From the NCBI GenBank assembly GCA_003987725.1, contig RXJH01000004.1:115322-179321 (forward strand): 64,000 nt of DNA, written 5' to 3'. Both the position numbers and the translations under genes were made by a program. This DNA comes from Hyphomicrobium sp. (lineage in GTDB: Bacteria > Pseudomonadota > Alphaproteobacteria > Rhizobiales > Hyphomicrobiaceae). The stretch's first letter is position 1. The number at the start of each line of letters is the position of its first letter. Shown here one piece after another: positions 1 to 8,768 of the stretch. The notes beneath the pieces were generated by a model. It did no database searches, was not told the origin of the DNA, and saw nothing but the letters and a program-made list of their open reading frames with translations.

Positions 1-426
1 CTGCCGCGCGGAAATATCGCGGGCGAAAGCTGGAACACCTTTGGCGCGACAATCATTCTAGGTTCGCTCGGAGAGGCCGTTGCATTGGCCGATCGCGTTG
101 CTGCCGAGCATTTGGAAATTGCGACGGCGGATGCGGAAGATCTTGCGATGCGCATTCGCAACGCCGGGGCGATTTTCATCGGCGGCATGACGCCCGAGGT
201 CATTGGGGACTATGTTTCCGGTTCCAATCATGTTCTGCCGACGGCGCGCAGCGCGCGGTTCTCATCGGGTCTTGGAGTTCTCGACTTCATGAAGCGCACA
301 TCTCTCCTGAAGCTTGATCATGCGGCGCTCGAAAAGATCGGGCCTGCCGCAATGACGCTTGCGCGCGCCGAAGGCTTGGAAGGTCACCGCCGATCCGTCG
401 AAATCCGGCTCAAAAAGGCAGGCTGA
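1..426 (+). CDS. hisD: Histidinol dehydrogenase, C-terminal part (5' end outside window)
   Basis: The open frame runs in from base 1 and ends at 426, so only about 141 C-terminal residues are present. They match the end of histidinol dehydrogenase, the NAD-dependent zinc enzyme that makes histidine from histidinol. Visible family signatures are AAEHLEI, the glycine-rich GAIFIGG, and SNHVLPT followed by ARFSSGLGVLDFMKR, which hold ligands for the metal and substrate. It is followed five bases later by a UPF0262 gene on the same strand, a pairing common in Rhizobiales. The length and N-terminus cannot be judged here. Confidence 0.95.
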   Translation: MPRGNIAGESWNTFGATIILGSLGEAVALADRVAAEHLEIATADAEDLAMRIRNAGAIFIGGMTPEVIGDYVSGSNHVLPTARSARFSSGLGVLDFMKRTSLLKLDHAALEKIGPAAMTLARAEGLEGHRRSVEIRLKKAG

Positions 427-431
427 TCTTG

Positions 432-929
432 ATGGATCAAACGGTCGCCGCTCAAGAGAAAAGCCGGGATCGCCTTATCGACATCACGCTCGATGTGAAA
501 TCGCTCGGGCGTGCCAATTCCAATATCGAGCATGAGCGCGAAGTCGCGATCTTCGATATTCTCGACGGCAATGCGTTCCGCGTCGAGGGTGCCGACGACG
601 GCCCATATAAACTCAATCTCTCCCTCGCGGAGGACCGGTTGTTGTTTGCGATCAGTCCTTCGAACGGTGGAGACGCCGTCGAGCACACGATTGCGCTCAC
701 GCCGCTGAAGCGTATCGTCAAAGATTATTTCATGATCTGCGAGTCCTACTACGAGGCCGTGCGCACGGCGCCTCCCGCTCGCATTCAGGCGATCGATGTC
801 AGCCGGCGCGGGCTGCACGACGAGGGCAGCGTGCTGCTCAAAGAAAAGCTGCTGCCGAAGATCATCGTCGACGACGATACGGCGCGCCGTCTCTTTACGC
901 TCGTGTGCTCGCTGCACTGGAAGGGCTGA
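432..929 (+). CDS. UPF0262 family protein, function unknown
   Basis: The product has about 165 residues with no signal peptide or membrane segment, so it is probably cytosolic. It matches the UPF0262 family, conserved in alphaproteobacteria next to hisD; recognisable parts are DRLIDITLD near the N-terminus and a C-terminal stretch ending FTLVCSLHWKG. I chose ATG 432; a TTG at 429 directly before it is also in frame. It starts five bases after the hisD stop and is probably cotranscribed. No biochemical role is established for the family, and none is proposed here. Confidence 0.85.
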   Translation: MDQTVAAQEKSRDRLIDITLDVKSLGRANSNIEHEREVAIFDILDGNAFRVEGADDGPYKLNLSLAEDRLLFAISPSNGGDAVEHTIALTPLKRIVKDYFMICESYYEAVRTAPPARIQAIDVSRRGLHDEGSVLLKEKLLPKIIVDDDTARRLFTLVCSLHWKG

Positions 930-933
930 CGGC

Positions 934-2223
934 TCAGCCGGCGGCCTTCGGGCCGATCAAGAACCAGGACTGCTGCGATCCCACGCCCTTTATTTCGATC
1001 AGTCCGCGCGGTTCGATGGCGAACGCATCGCTAAGGGCTGCGTAACACGATGGGCAGATCGCAATGCGCCCGGGTGCGCTCGATTGCTCGAGGCGGCTCG
1101 CGAGATTCACCGGGTCACCCCAGACGTCGTAGCTGAATTTGTTTTTGCCAATGATGCCGGCCATCATCGGGCCGCTCGCCATGCCGACGCGGACATTCAG
1201 AGAAACGTTTTCGGCGTTGCTCACCGCTTTGACGGTGGCGACGAGATCGAGCGCCATCGCAGCCAAAGCGTGCGCGTGATCCTTGCGTGGGACCGGTACG
1301 CCCGATGCCACCATGTAGGCGTCGCCGATGGTTTTGATTTTCTCGACGCCGTGGCGTTCGGCAAGCTCGTCGAAAGCGCTGACGAGCCTGTTCAAGAGCG
1401 CGACCGTTTTTTCGGGCCCAAGTCCGCGCGCCATGCTGACGAACCCAGTGATGTCCGCGAACAGGACCGAGGCTTCCGAAAAGCCATCGGCGATGGTTTC
1501 GCCCGGCGCTGCTTTCAGACGTTCGACCACGCTATCAGGCAGCACGTTGCGCAGGACAGATTCCGTTTCGGCCTTGGCGTGCTCGAAGAGACTGAAGGCG
1601 TAATACACGCAGGCTGCGATCAGGCCGAACGTGGTGACTGCGCCTTGGACGTAAAGCGAGCTTAGGATCTGTTCATCGGCGCTCAGCTGAGCGGCTTCCG
1701 TCGGAAACTGAAACCACGCGATCAGGTGCAGGATCAGCGCGGTGAAGACGATGGCGAGGACGAGCCTGAAGCGGCGCGCTTCGAAAATGACGAAGGGTGC
1801 CGCGGCTGCGACGACGTATTGCAATGGCGCGCCACCGAGCCGGCCGAAGAAGGAGGTGAAGCCGATCAGCGCGACGAATTCCGCAAAAACGAGGAGGAGG
1901 CCGCCCGCAAGCTCGTTGATCCGATGCATGAAGGGAACGAGCGAGACGAGAAACGCGAGCCCGAGGTTGATGTAGACGACGGGCATCATCTCCTTGTTGC
2001 CCGACGCCCAAAGCTGAATGGCGTAGATGAGGGTCGTCACCACGACGAGGGATGAGAAGACGTTGACGATCTTCAGGCGCCGCTGGATTTCCGGCGGATA
2101 GCCTTCGATGCCGAAGCTGGCGAGGCGACGGATGAATGAGCGGATCATACGCAATGCGCCGGCGACCGGGGCCGGGAGAACCGACGGTTGCGCCTGACGT
2201 TTTTGCCGATCGATGATCGTCAT
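934..2223 (-). CDS. Membrane-bound class III adenylate/guanylate cyclase
   Basis: The product has 429 residues. The N-terminal half holds about five to six hydrophobic segments (LVVVTTLIYAI, a long FLVSLV..., VVAAAAPFVIFEA and others). The C-terminal half is a class III nucleotide cyclase domain: SVLFADITGF carries the first metal-binding Asp, KTIGDAYMVASG the second, and VWGDPVNLASRLE the nucleotide-binding region. It probably makes cAMP at the inner membrane. The frame extends upstream to 2307 but would then overlap the crp-like gene; ATG 2223 leaves a 32-bp gap and is preferred. It lies directly downstream of a cNMP-binding regulator on the same strand, so signal maker and receptor are probably cotranscribed. 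Substrate choice (ATP or GTP) is not proven. Confidence 0.9.
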   Translation of the reverse strand: MTIIDRQKRQAQPSVLPAPVAGALRMIRSFIRRLASFGIEGYPPEIQRRLKIVNVFSSLVVVTTLIYAIQLWASGNKEMMPVVYINLGLAFLVSLVPFMHRINELAGGLLLVFAEFVALIGFTSFFGRLGGAPLQYVVAAAAPFVIFEARRFRLVLAIVFTALILHLIAWFQFPTEAAQLSADEQILSSLYVQGAVTTFGLIAACVYYAFSLFEHAKAETESVLRNVLPDSVVERLKAAPGETIADGFSEASVLFADITGFVSMARGLGPEKTVALLNRLVSAFDELAERHGVEKIKTIGDAYMVASGVPVPRKDHAHALAAMALDLVATVKAVSNAENVSLNVRVGMASGPMMAGIIGKNKFSYDVWGDPVNLASRLEQSSAPGRIAICPSCYAALSDAFAIEPRGLIEIKGVGSQQSWFLIGPKAAG

Positions 2224-2255
2224 TTGTGTCGCCCGGCGAATGCCTGCAAAGGCGG

Positions 2256-2963
2256 CTATTCCTTTTCGTCGAGACGGCCAATGCCGCTCAACGCCGCGAT
2301 ATCGCACACGACCTGCTGGCCGCGGCGCTCAATGGCGCCTTCCGATTCGAGCATTCCCAGAGCCGCGTTGACCTTGGGCCGGCTCGCACCGACGAGGAGT
2401 GCAAGCTCGCTCTGCGAAATCGGCAGGGGAAGAGAAATCTTCTCGGCCTTGCCGCTGGGATCCTTCTGGCGCACGGCGGCGAGGAAAAAGCGCGCCAATC
2501 TCGCCTCGATGGGATGCAAGGCGATGGCTTCGAGCTGTTCGTCGGCGTCGCGCAATCGGCCGGCGAGAAAGCGCACCGCTGCTTCGCCGACTGCTGCACG
2601 CGATCCGAGCAATCGGACAAAGGCCGCCTTCGAGAGCATCAGCGTCTCGACCTTGTTGACGGCCGTTGCGTCGGCCGACCGGGGCCTGCCGTCAAAGACC
2701 GCCAGTTCTCCGAATATCGATGGCGCTTCGACATGGGCGAAGGACAGTTCTCGCCCGTCGGAGGTTAGCACCGACAGCCGGACACGGCCCTTTGTTACGA
2801 TATGCAGCTCGGAACCCGCCTGGCCGCGTGAAAAAATGATCTGGCCCGGCTCAAAGGCGGCTTCCCGTAACTCGAGGGCGACGGCCTTGCGGCTCGGTTC
2901 ATCGAGGGTGCCGAAAAGGGGCGTTCGAGCAAGAAGGTCCGCAGGGTCCGGTTTCAGAGCCAT
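2256..2963 (-). CDS. Crp/Fnr-family transcriptional regulator with cNMP-binding domain
   Basis: The product has 235 residues. An N-terminal cyclic-nucleotide-binding barrel spans roughly residues 15-125 and a C-terminal winged helix about 150-220 (PISQSELALLVGASRPKVNAAL reads as the helix-turn-helix). The phosphate-binding cassette is intact: IFGELAVFDG then RPRSADATA keeps the Glu, Arg and Ser that hold cAMP in Crp. There is no N-terminal cysteine cluster, so it is not a classical Fnr oxygen sensor. ATG 2963 is chosen; a GTG two codons upstream (2969) is possible. The next gene downstream is a nucleotide cyclase, which supports a cAMP-responsive role. Confidence 0.88.
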   Translation of the reverse strand: MALKPDPADLLARTPLFGTLDEPSRKAVALELREAAFEPGQIIFSRGQAGSELHIVTKGRVRLSVLTSDGRELSFAHVEAPSIFGELAVFDGRPRSADATAVNKVETLMLSKAAFVRLLGSRAAVGEAAVRFLAGRLRDADEQLEAIALHPIEARLARFFLAAVRQKDPSGKAEKISLPLPISQSELALLVGASRPKVNAALGMLESEGAIERRGQQVVCDIAALSGIGRLDEKE

Positions 2964-3129
2964 TGCCACCGATCAATTTTGCTAAAGAATGCGATATTCA
3001 TGCCCTGTTTCGGTTCCGGCCGCAACGCGGGCACTCTTGCTAAGGCGGCAGGCCTTCAGTCATTGTCCGCCGGCGTCTGGTTCGCCGGACGTTAGTGGTC
3101 TCCTAGTCACGATGATGATAATGGCAATT

Positions 3130-3864
3130 ATGAGCAATTTTCTCCCGTCCTTCGCGCGCTCCGAGGCTCCCGGCCGTGAAACGCTGCGGCGCACGCTGGC
3201 GCGGGAAGCGGCGCAGGCCAAGACCGAGACCGAGCGGCCGCAACTCGTACTGGCGAGTGCCAGCCCGCGGCGCGTCACGCTTCTCGCGCAAGTCGGCGTG
3301 ACGCCCGACGCCTTGCGGCCGGCTTCCATCGACGAGACGCCGAAACGGGGAGAGATGCCGCGTGCGCTCGTTTCTAGGCTCGCCCGGGCCAAGGCGGAGG
3401 TTGCGCGGAACCAGATCGCGAACGACCGGGATCTCGCGGGGGCTTACGTTCTCGCGGCCGATACGGTCGTTGCGATGGGGCGGAAGGTGTTGATGAAGCC
3501 GACGCACATCGAGGAAGCGATGGCGTCTCTACAACTTCTGTCGGGCCGCACGCATAAGGTCCAGACCTGCATCTGCCTGATCACCCCGGACGACCGGGTG
3601 CGTACGAAGATCGTCGATACGCGGGTGCGCTTCCGCTACATCAATAGGTCCGAGCTTGAATCCTATATCGCGTCGCGGGAATGGCGCGGGAAGGCCGGAG
3701 GCTATGCCATTCAGGGCCTGGCCGGATGTTTTGTGCAACGCCTCATCGGCTCCTACACGAATGTGGTCGGCCTGCCGCTGACCGAGGTCGTCAGCCTCCT
3801 CAATTCGGAAAAGTTTCCGATCCAGTACAATTGGCTGAAATACGCCGAGGTCGATCGCGATTGA
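3130..3864 (+). CDS. maf: Maf family nucleoside triphosphate pyrophosphatase
   Basis: Maf proteins hydrolyse non-canonical or modified nucleotides to the monophosphate. The signature LVLASASPRRVTLL is present, followed by VLAADTVV and the C-terminal GYAIQGLAGCFV with GSYTNVVGLPL. The frame is open from 2989, but everything before SASPRR is unlike the family; ATG 3130 gives 244 residues and still leaves about 35 extra N-terminal residues, so the true start may be later. It overlaps or abuts yacG, a usual alphaproteobacterial neighbour. Confidence 0.92.
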   Translation: MSNFLPSFARSEAPGRETLRRTLAREAAQAKTETERPQLVLASASPRRVTLLAQVGVTPDALRPASIDETPKRGEMPRALVSRLARAKAEVARNQIANDRDLAGAYVLAADTVVAMGRKVLMKPTHIEEAMASLQLLSGRTHKVQTCICLITPDDRVRTKIVDTRVRFRYINRSELESYIASREWRGKAGGYAIQGLAGCFVQRLIGSYTNVVGLPLTEVVSLLNSEKFPIQYNWLKYAEVDRD

Positions 3865-3872
3865 GCGCGCCC

Positions 3873-4097
3873 ATGTCTGCGTCCCGTTCCGCCAGCAAGC
3901 CTTTGCGTTGTCCTATCTGCGGAAAGGAGGCCGTCGAGGCCTATCGCCCGTTCTGCTCGAAACGCTGCGCCGACATCGACCTCGCGAAGTGGTTCAGCGG
4001 CAGTTATGCGATTGGCGGCCGGGAGGAAGACGAGGGCGACGATCCGCAGGCGAAAGGCCCGTCCCAGCGACCAAATGGCGAAGATGAAGAAGACTGA
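3873..4097 (+). CDS. yacG: DNA gyrase inhibitor YacG (small zinc protein)
   Basis: The product has 74 residues. YacG is a small zinc-finger protein that binds GyrB and inhibits DNA gyrase. The four zinc-binding cysteines are seen as LRCPICGKE and RPFCSKRCADIDLAKWF, spaced as in the family, followed by an acidic, disordered tail. ATG 3873 is chosen; a TTG at 3861 overlapping the maf stop codon is an alternative start. It directly follows maf and is probably translated from the same transcript. Confidence 0.92.
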   Translation: MSASRSASKPLRCPICGKEAVEAYRPFCSKRCADIDLAKWFSGSYAIGGREEDEGDDPQAKGPSQRPNGEDEED

Positions 4098-4118
4098 AAT
4101 TCTGTTCTCTTGAGGCGC

Positions 4119-4147
4119 TTGCATCCTGCGGATCACGCCCCTATAAG
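4119..4147 (+). promoter_or_regulatory. Sigma-70-type promoter of tRNA-Phe
   Basis: TTGCAT and TATAAG are separated by exactly 17 bases, and the -10 ends 40 bases before the mature tRNA 5' end. This is a good housekeeping promoter in the right place for the tRNA gene. It is a motif call only. Confidence 0.6.
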
Positions 4148-4187
4148 ACGCGTCTACTTCGCTCGGGGCTCAGCGCCGCGGAGGCAG

Positions 4188-4263
4188 GCCCAGGTAGCTC
4201 AGTTGGTAGAGCATGCGACTGAAAATCGCAGTGTCGCTGGTTCAATTCCGGCCCTGGGCACCA
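4188..4263 (+). tRNA. tRNA-Phe (anticodon GAA)
   Basis: The 76-nt cloverleaf has acceptor arms GCCCAGG and CCTGGGC, D-arm GCTCAGTTGGTAGAGC, an anticodon loop CTGAAAA with GAA at 4221-4223, and the T-arm GGTTCAATTCC. The CCA end is encoded (4261-4263). No strong terminator is seen directly after it. Confidence 0.98.
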
Positions 4264-4326
4264 TTGCCCAAAACCCGCACTGATTTCTCATTATAAATTT
4301 CGCGACCGAGGCATCCCGATCGTCGA

Positions 4327-4836
4327 TCAGGGCGAGGCTCCCATTCGCTTCAAGCCATCAGACGCGGCAGCGAGCGTCGGCTCGAGCGTCAATGCGGCGC
4401 GGAAGTCGGCGATGCTCGCATCGCGTTCGCCAATCATTTCTTTGGCCAGCGCCCGGTTGAGGAGCGCGGGTGACATATCCGGCGCGAGTTCGAGCGCTTT
4501 AGTGTAGTCAGCTATCGCCTGTCGCGGTTTCCGCATGTCGAGGTAGACGTTGCCGCGATTGTAATACGCAAAGTTGTTGTTCGAGTCGGCGCGTATGGAT
4601 GCGGTGAAGTCTGCGAGGGCTTTCGCATTCTCGCGGCGCTGCGCATAGGCGATGGCTCTATTCATGTAAGCGGTCGAGAGCGCGTCGGTCAGTATCGTAT
4701 GCTGAATGACCTGGGTGCATCCCCGAATCTGCGTGGCCAGATCGGTTCCGTCGTTACAGTCTGCGACGGCGTCCGCGCGCGCGTTTCCCGATGCAAGAAT
4801 GAAAATGGCCGTCGCTACTCGAATTACGCGGTTCAC
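4327..4836 (-). CDS. Exported tetratricopeptide-repeat protein
   Basis: The product has 169 residues. The first 21 or so look like a cleavable signal peptide (MNRVIRVATAIFILASGNARA), so it is probably periplasmic. The rest holds about three TPR units, for example TAYMNRAIAYAQRRENAKAL, FAYYNRGNVYLDMRKPRQAI and PALLNRALAKEMIGERDASI. TPRs mediate protein-protein contacts; no partner is evident. It stands alone between the tRNA and a gene-poor stretch. A Cys pair early in the mature part (VADCND, IRGCTQ) may form a disulfide. Confidence 0.75.
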   Translation of the reverse strand: MNRVIRVATAIFILASGNARADAVADCNDGTDLATQIRGCTQVIQHTILTDALSTAYMNRAIAYAQRRENAKALADFTASIRADSNNNFAYYNRGNVYLDMRKPRQAIADYTKALELAPDMSPALLNRALAKEMIGERDASIADFRAALTLEPTLAAASDGLKRMGASP

Positions 4837-5246
4837 AATGTGAGAGCCTTGTCACTTGAGATCGGCCATCTGGAAAGCGACCGACCATTTCTTCGTCGTC
4901 TATACTACTGCGCCACGGGCCAGACGGTTTCGCACCAACTCAGAAGCCAGTCTCTTCGGAGCGAGATTAAATTTTCATGACCCAGATCGTGGTGCGTCTT
5001 TCTCGGACCGCCGGCCAGGAAGCGCACACCGTCATAGTGGGCGCGACGTCATCGATAGTCCAGCCAAGAGAGGAGCGCGGCGAAATTTTATTTTGCTGCA
5101 AAATTGGTGAACCGCAGGACACCGCGCGCTTCGGACAAAAATTGCGGGCGAGCTTCTAAGGGGCCCGGGGGAGGCAGCCACAGGATGAGCGCAATCAGTT
5201 CGCAAATCTCCGCTCTCAATTTGCGATTCTCCGAGGGGAAAGATCG
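4837..5246. other. Gene-poor stretch of 410 bp
   Basis: I see no convincing gene, RNA or repeat here. Short open frames on both strands lack good start sites and family resemblance. The left edge must hold the promoter of the TPR gene (minus strand); the right edge holds the ribosome binding site of the small gene that follows. Confidence 0.5.
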
Positions 5247-5432
5247 ATGGGTATTCTAGACTGGATGGGGAAGCGCCCGCCGCAGGCCGTTGACGAGGAA
5301 GCAAAGGCGACGCAGGCGAAGGGGCGGCCAAAGCTCGACAAGGCCGCTGCGGCGGAACGCGCACGCAAAAACAGCCCGTGGCGCTTCGATGACGGCCCGT
5401 CGCGGCGTCCTGTCAGTGAAAATAAAAAATAA
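5247..5432 (+). CDS. Small basic hypothetical protein
   Basis: This frame encodes 61 residues, rich in Lys, Arg and Ala, starting MGILDWMGKRPPQAVDEE and ending in PSRRPVSENKK. A good ribosome binding site (GAGGGGAAA) lies about six bases before the ATG, the main reason to believe it. There is no signal peptide, membrane segment or cysteine. I do not recognise the family. The charged, Pro/Gly/Ser-containing composition suggests it is largely disordered. The next gene downstream is a ParA-type ATPase, about 220 bp away. Confidence 0.5.
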   Translation: MGILDWMGKRPPQAVDEEAKATQAKGRPKLDKAAAAERARKNSPWRFDDGPSRRPVSENKK

Positions 5433-5651
5433 GGCTTCGGGTGGTCCCGCGGAATTTGGACGCTAGCATTTGAGCGAGCTCCCACGTAGTGTCCGCGGGT
5501 CTGGGTGGGACCGTGTTCGCATGCTCGAATGTTATCTTTACGAGCCTGTTTTTGCATATCGTGTATGCGGTTACCCTGGCTGGCCGGTGCGGCTGCTAGG
5601 AGATGATTTTCATAGCGAGGCAAAAACGCTGGCCGCCGCGGATGCGCGTCG

Positions 5652-6527
5652 ATGAGCGTTATGATCGCGATCGCCAACCCGAAGGGTGGCGTGGGCAAGT
5701 CGCTGACCACCATGATGCTCGCGGATGGCCTGGCGCTTTCCTACGGAGCGCGGGTGCTGGTTGTTGACGCCGATCCGCAAGCCGGGGTTACGAAGGCGCT
5801 TCTGGGCATCGACGCCGAACAGCAATTGCGCCAGCGTCAGATCGGCTTGGCGGCCATGCTGCAAGCCTTCGCCCGTGGACGGAGCATGCGGCTTGCGTCG
5901 CACCGGGTGGCGGCCGGTGATCTGATCGAGCTTCGCGATCGGCAAGAGGGCTTCATCGACATTTTACCGTCGAACCACGAGCTCCTCAAAGAGATGGCGG
6001 ATTTCGAGCATGAGGCCCGGCGAAAGAAACGCAAGGACCGCCTCGATGTTCTGCTGTCCGATGCGCTTCGAGCCGAGCTTGCGAAAATCGCCGCGAATTA
6101 CGACGCCATCCTGATCGATTGTCCGGCCGGTCCGGGCGTGCTCGGTCTTTCCGCCATGAGGCTCGCCGAGCACATCGTGGCGCCGACGAGCTTGGAGACG
6201 AATGCGTACTCGACGCTCACGGATTTCTTGAAATTCATTCTTGCCGACGATCTCGATCTCGCGTCGCAGGTGAAGGTTCATCCGCTGATCACGCAGTATC
6301 AGTCGACGAACACGGTGCAGCGCGAGATGCTGCAACACATCAAGCAGGGGCTGCATCATCTCAACGCGATAGCCCGGCCCGTTCCGTATACGAGTGCTTT
6401 GCAGAATGCGGCCACGCATCCGGGGCTTGGCGTGTTTCGTTCGGCGCGTGAGAAATACGGAAGCGCGCTTCCCGAGGTCATTGCGCTGACGAAAGCCGTG
6501 GTCGAGAGAATTAGTCCGGGCGGCTGA
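5652..6527 (+). CDS. ParA/MinD-family ATPase, no partner gene adjacent
   Basis: The product has 291 residues. The deviant Walker A motif NPKGGVGKS is at the N-terminus, followed by VLVVDADPQA (A') and AILIDCPAG (Walker B), all typical of ParA ATPases that position DNA or protein cargo. No parB-like gene or parS-like repeat is seen nearby, so it is not an obvious replicon partition system; a role in positioning a protein cluster or polysaccharide machinery is only a guess from the adjacent glycosyltransferases. A charged linker (HEARRKKRKDR) interrupts the fold around residues 115-125. Confidence 0.85.
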   Translation: MSVMIAIANPKGGVGKSLTTMMLADGLALSYGARVLVVDADPQAGVTKALLGIDAEQQLRQRQIGLAAMLQAFARGRSMRLASHRVAAGDLIELRDRQEGFIDILPSNHELLKEMADFEHEARRKKRKDRLDVLLSDALRAELAKIAANYDAILIDCPAGPGVLGLSAMRLAEHIVAPTSLETNAYSTLTDFLKFILADDLDLASQVKVHPLITQYQSTNTVQREMLQHIKQGLHHLNAIARPVPYTSALQNAATHPGLGVFRSAREKYGSALPEVIALTKAVVERISPGG

Positions 6528-6593
6528 TCGTGTGGTAGGGCCGATCAGCGCGGCAGGCATCGCCGCAGCACAGTGTGATGCGGACGACGAGAC

Positions 6594-7754
6594 TCAGACG
6601 CGGCTGCTGGCGCTCGCCGAGCTTTGGGATTTCATCGGGTGCGGAGGGGCGATGCCGCTCGCGCGGTGGTCAACGGCGAAATCGTAGAAATCATCGGCTT
6701 CGCGAGCAACTTCGGAAAGCGCAAATTTTTTGGCGCAGTGCTCGTGCCCGCTGTGCGCCAAACGAATACGCAGGTCACGATCAAGGATGAGCGTGCGCAG
6801 GTGTTCGGCAATATGGGCGAAGGTGAACTCCGGAGGGAGCATCAGCGTGTGCTCGGGAGCAATCTCGGATAATCCTCCGGTGCCTGAGCTGATGACCGCA
6901 CATCCTGCTGCGTGCGCTTCCAGCGCCGTGCGGCCGAAGGGTTCTTGCCATTTGGACGGAATGATCGCGATGGCCGCATCCTGGTAGCGTTCCTTCACTG
7001 CGGCGAAGGGCAGGCTGAACTCCACGCTGATCCGGTCTCCCAAGGGCCGGACGGCGGACAGCACTTCCTCCAGGTAGGCCGGAAAGCGGCCGGGCTCGCT
7101 CAGAATGAATCGTCCGCGCCAACCGGGCTGTTCTTTCAGGACGCTTGCGATTGCCTCCGCGGCTTCTTTGATGCCCTTTTCGGGAGCCGCCCGGCCGACA
7201 CATATGATTTCGTCGAGCTTCGTCGCCGCTGGTCGCCACTGCGAAAAATCCAGCCCGTTATAGACGATGGCGGATGGCAGGCGCACCTCAGGCCAATCCT
7301 CCGCGAACATTTTCCGGCAGACGTCGCTCACGAAGATCATGCCGGCAAGCGACCGATACTGGTTCAGCTTGAACCGCCGCCGGATCGAACTCCACAAATT
7401 GCGGCCTGGAATAGCCTTGATCATGTTGTGCTTATGGAGAACCACCGGCACCCGGGTGCGCGATGCCAGCGCCGCAGCGGTCGGCAGATGTTGTTGCACC
7501 ACGATCAAATCGGGCGACGTGCGCGAGACTTGATCCACGGCAAAGGCGACCTTGCGCCGCCGGGAGTCGTCGACCGCACGCGAATAGGTCATCACGTCGA
7601 CTTCGGAAAAAAGCGTTTCATTCTCGCAGCAGACAACCGTCGTCGTGTCGCGATAGCGGCTCGCCGCGACGAGATCGCGAACGCAGAGGTCGATCGACGA
7701 TGCGTTGCTTGGGCCGAAACGCATGTGCCGCGGCAGAAACATCAATATGCGCAT
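6594..7754 (-). CDS. Glycosyltransferase family 4 (GT-B fold)
   Basis: The product has 386 residues. It has the two-domain GT-B layout: N-terminal acceptor domain beginning MRILMFLPRHM, and a C-terminal donor domain with ICVGRAAPEKGIKEA and the EPFGRTALEAHAAGCAVI stretch, whose E-x7-E pattern marks retaining GT4 enzymes. It probably adds a sugar to an envelope polysaccharide or lipid carrier on the cytoplasmic side. It converges on parA and has a second glycosyltransferase gene upstream on the same strand (78-bp gap). Donor and acceptor cannot be read from the sequence; the rhamnose genes nearby suggest surface polysaccharide. Confidence 0.88.
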   Translation of the reverse strand: MRILMFLPRHMRFGPSNASSIDLCVRDLVAASRYRDTTTVVCCENETLFSEVDVMTYSRAVDDSRRRKVAFAVDQVSRTSPDLIVVQQHLPTAAALASRTRVPVVLHKHNMIKAIPGRNLWSSIRRRFKLNQYRSLAGMIFVSDVCRKMFAEDWPEVRLPSAIVYNGLDFSQWRPAATKLDEIICVGRAAPEKGIKEAAEAIASVLKEQPGWRGRFILSEPGRFPAYLEEVLSAVRPLGDRISVEFSLPFAAVKERYQDAAIAIIPSKWQEPFGRTALEAHAAGCAVISSGTGGLSEIAPEHTLMLPPEFTFAHIAEHLRTLILDRDLRIRLAHSGHEHCAKKFALSEVAREADDFYDFAVDHRASGIAPPHPMKSQSSASASSRV

Positions 7755-7832
7755 GATATCGATCTCAAGCCGAAGTCCTGCGTTCTATTGAGCGGAGTGT
7801 TTGTCCGAAAATGAGGTCAACGTTTCAGCGCA

Positions 7833-8768
7833 TCAATATACACGCCGGTCTGCCGGGATGTAGCCAGCATACGTTTCGGCTGCACTGTCAAGATAGTACT
7901 CCCACTGCGTGGGATTGGATACGAGCAACGTCGTGTAAAGATACAGAAGCCGTGCATACAGCTGCGGAGCCTTGGTGATGAGTTTTTCTCGCCGCATCCA
8001 TTTCAGAGCTCGCGAAACGATCTTTCTTGCGGCCATGTAGCGGTAATTCTCATCAAACTTAGAAGCGCCGAACTCCTTGATAATCTGGATTGTCTGAAAG
8101 TAGGTGAGGGCTTCGTTGGCAGACAATCTCTTGTGGCTATGAACGAGTTGATGACAGACCGCGGCGTCGATACGTGCGACGCGCGCCTGTTCGAAAACGG
8201 GGAGCGCGAGGGCGAGATCCTGACACGAGATCAGATCTTCGTTGAGACGAAGTGCTGACGGAACGCTGAGGCGCCGCATCAACGCAGCGGTTGGAATGTG
8301 GTTATAGTCTCTGATGGCATATCGAAGCGGATCGGACACTATCGTCACGGCAGACGGATGCTGCTGACGGACTTGGCTCTGCTCGGCAGTGAGCGGCGCG
8401 GGGCCATACATCAAGGTTGTGCCGAAAATGTAATCGGCATCATTTTCTTCAGCCAGTTTCACCATCAACGCGGTCGATCCGCTGATAGGAGGATCATCGC
8501 AGTCGATGATGCGCAGCCACTTCTTGGTTGCAAAATCGATGAGCTGATTGGTGACGTTGAAAATGCCGCGATTTTCCTGGCGGCGGCAGCTGATGCGTCG
8601 ATCGCTTTTGGAGAATTTTTGGATGATGGACCACGAGGAATCTTTCGACCCATCGTCGATAATGAATACTTCGCCACCAGTCGCAGCGAGCTCGGCGGCG
8701 ACGCTCTCCAGGACCGCGGCGAGATATTCGGCCTTGTTATATGAGCTGATCAGATAGCTAACGGACAT
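7833..8768 (-). CDS. Glycosyltransferase family 2 (GT-A fold)
   Basis: The product has 311 residues. The N-terminal nucleotide-sugar domain has VSYLISSYNKAEYL, FIIDDGSKDSS and the metal-binding RIIDCDD motif of family 2 inverting enzymes. There are no clear membrane segments, so it probably acts at the cytoplasmic face of the inner membrane on a lipid-linked saccharide. It is transcribed toward the GT4 gene and away from the rhamnose operon. Base composition is lower in G+C than the flanking rhamnose genes, which hints at exchange of this part of the polysaccharide locus. Substrate unknown. Confidence 0.88.
   Translation of the reverse strand: MSVSYLISSYNKAEYLAAVLESVAAELAATGGEVFIIDDGSKDSSWSIIQKFSKSDRRISCRRQENRGIFNVTNQLIDFATKKWLRIIDCDDPPISGSTALMVKLAEENDADYIFGTTLMYGPAPLTAEQSQVRQQHPSAVTIVSDPLRYAIRDYNHIPTAALMRRLSVPSALRLNEDLISCQDLALALPVFEQARVARIDAAVCHQLVHSHKRLSANEALTYFQTIQIIKEFGASKFDENYRYMAARKIVSRALKWMRREKLITKAPQLYARLLYLYTTLLVSNPTQWEYYLDSAAETYAGYIPADRRVY

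Noticed and set aside
5470-5655. A 61-codon frame with a four-base overlap into parA (TTG start)
   Set aside because: Weak TTG start with no clear ribosome binding site and no recognisable composition; the overlap is likely chance.
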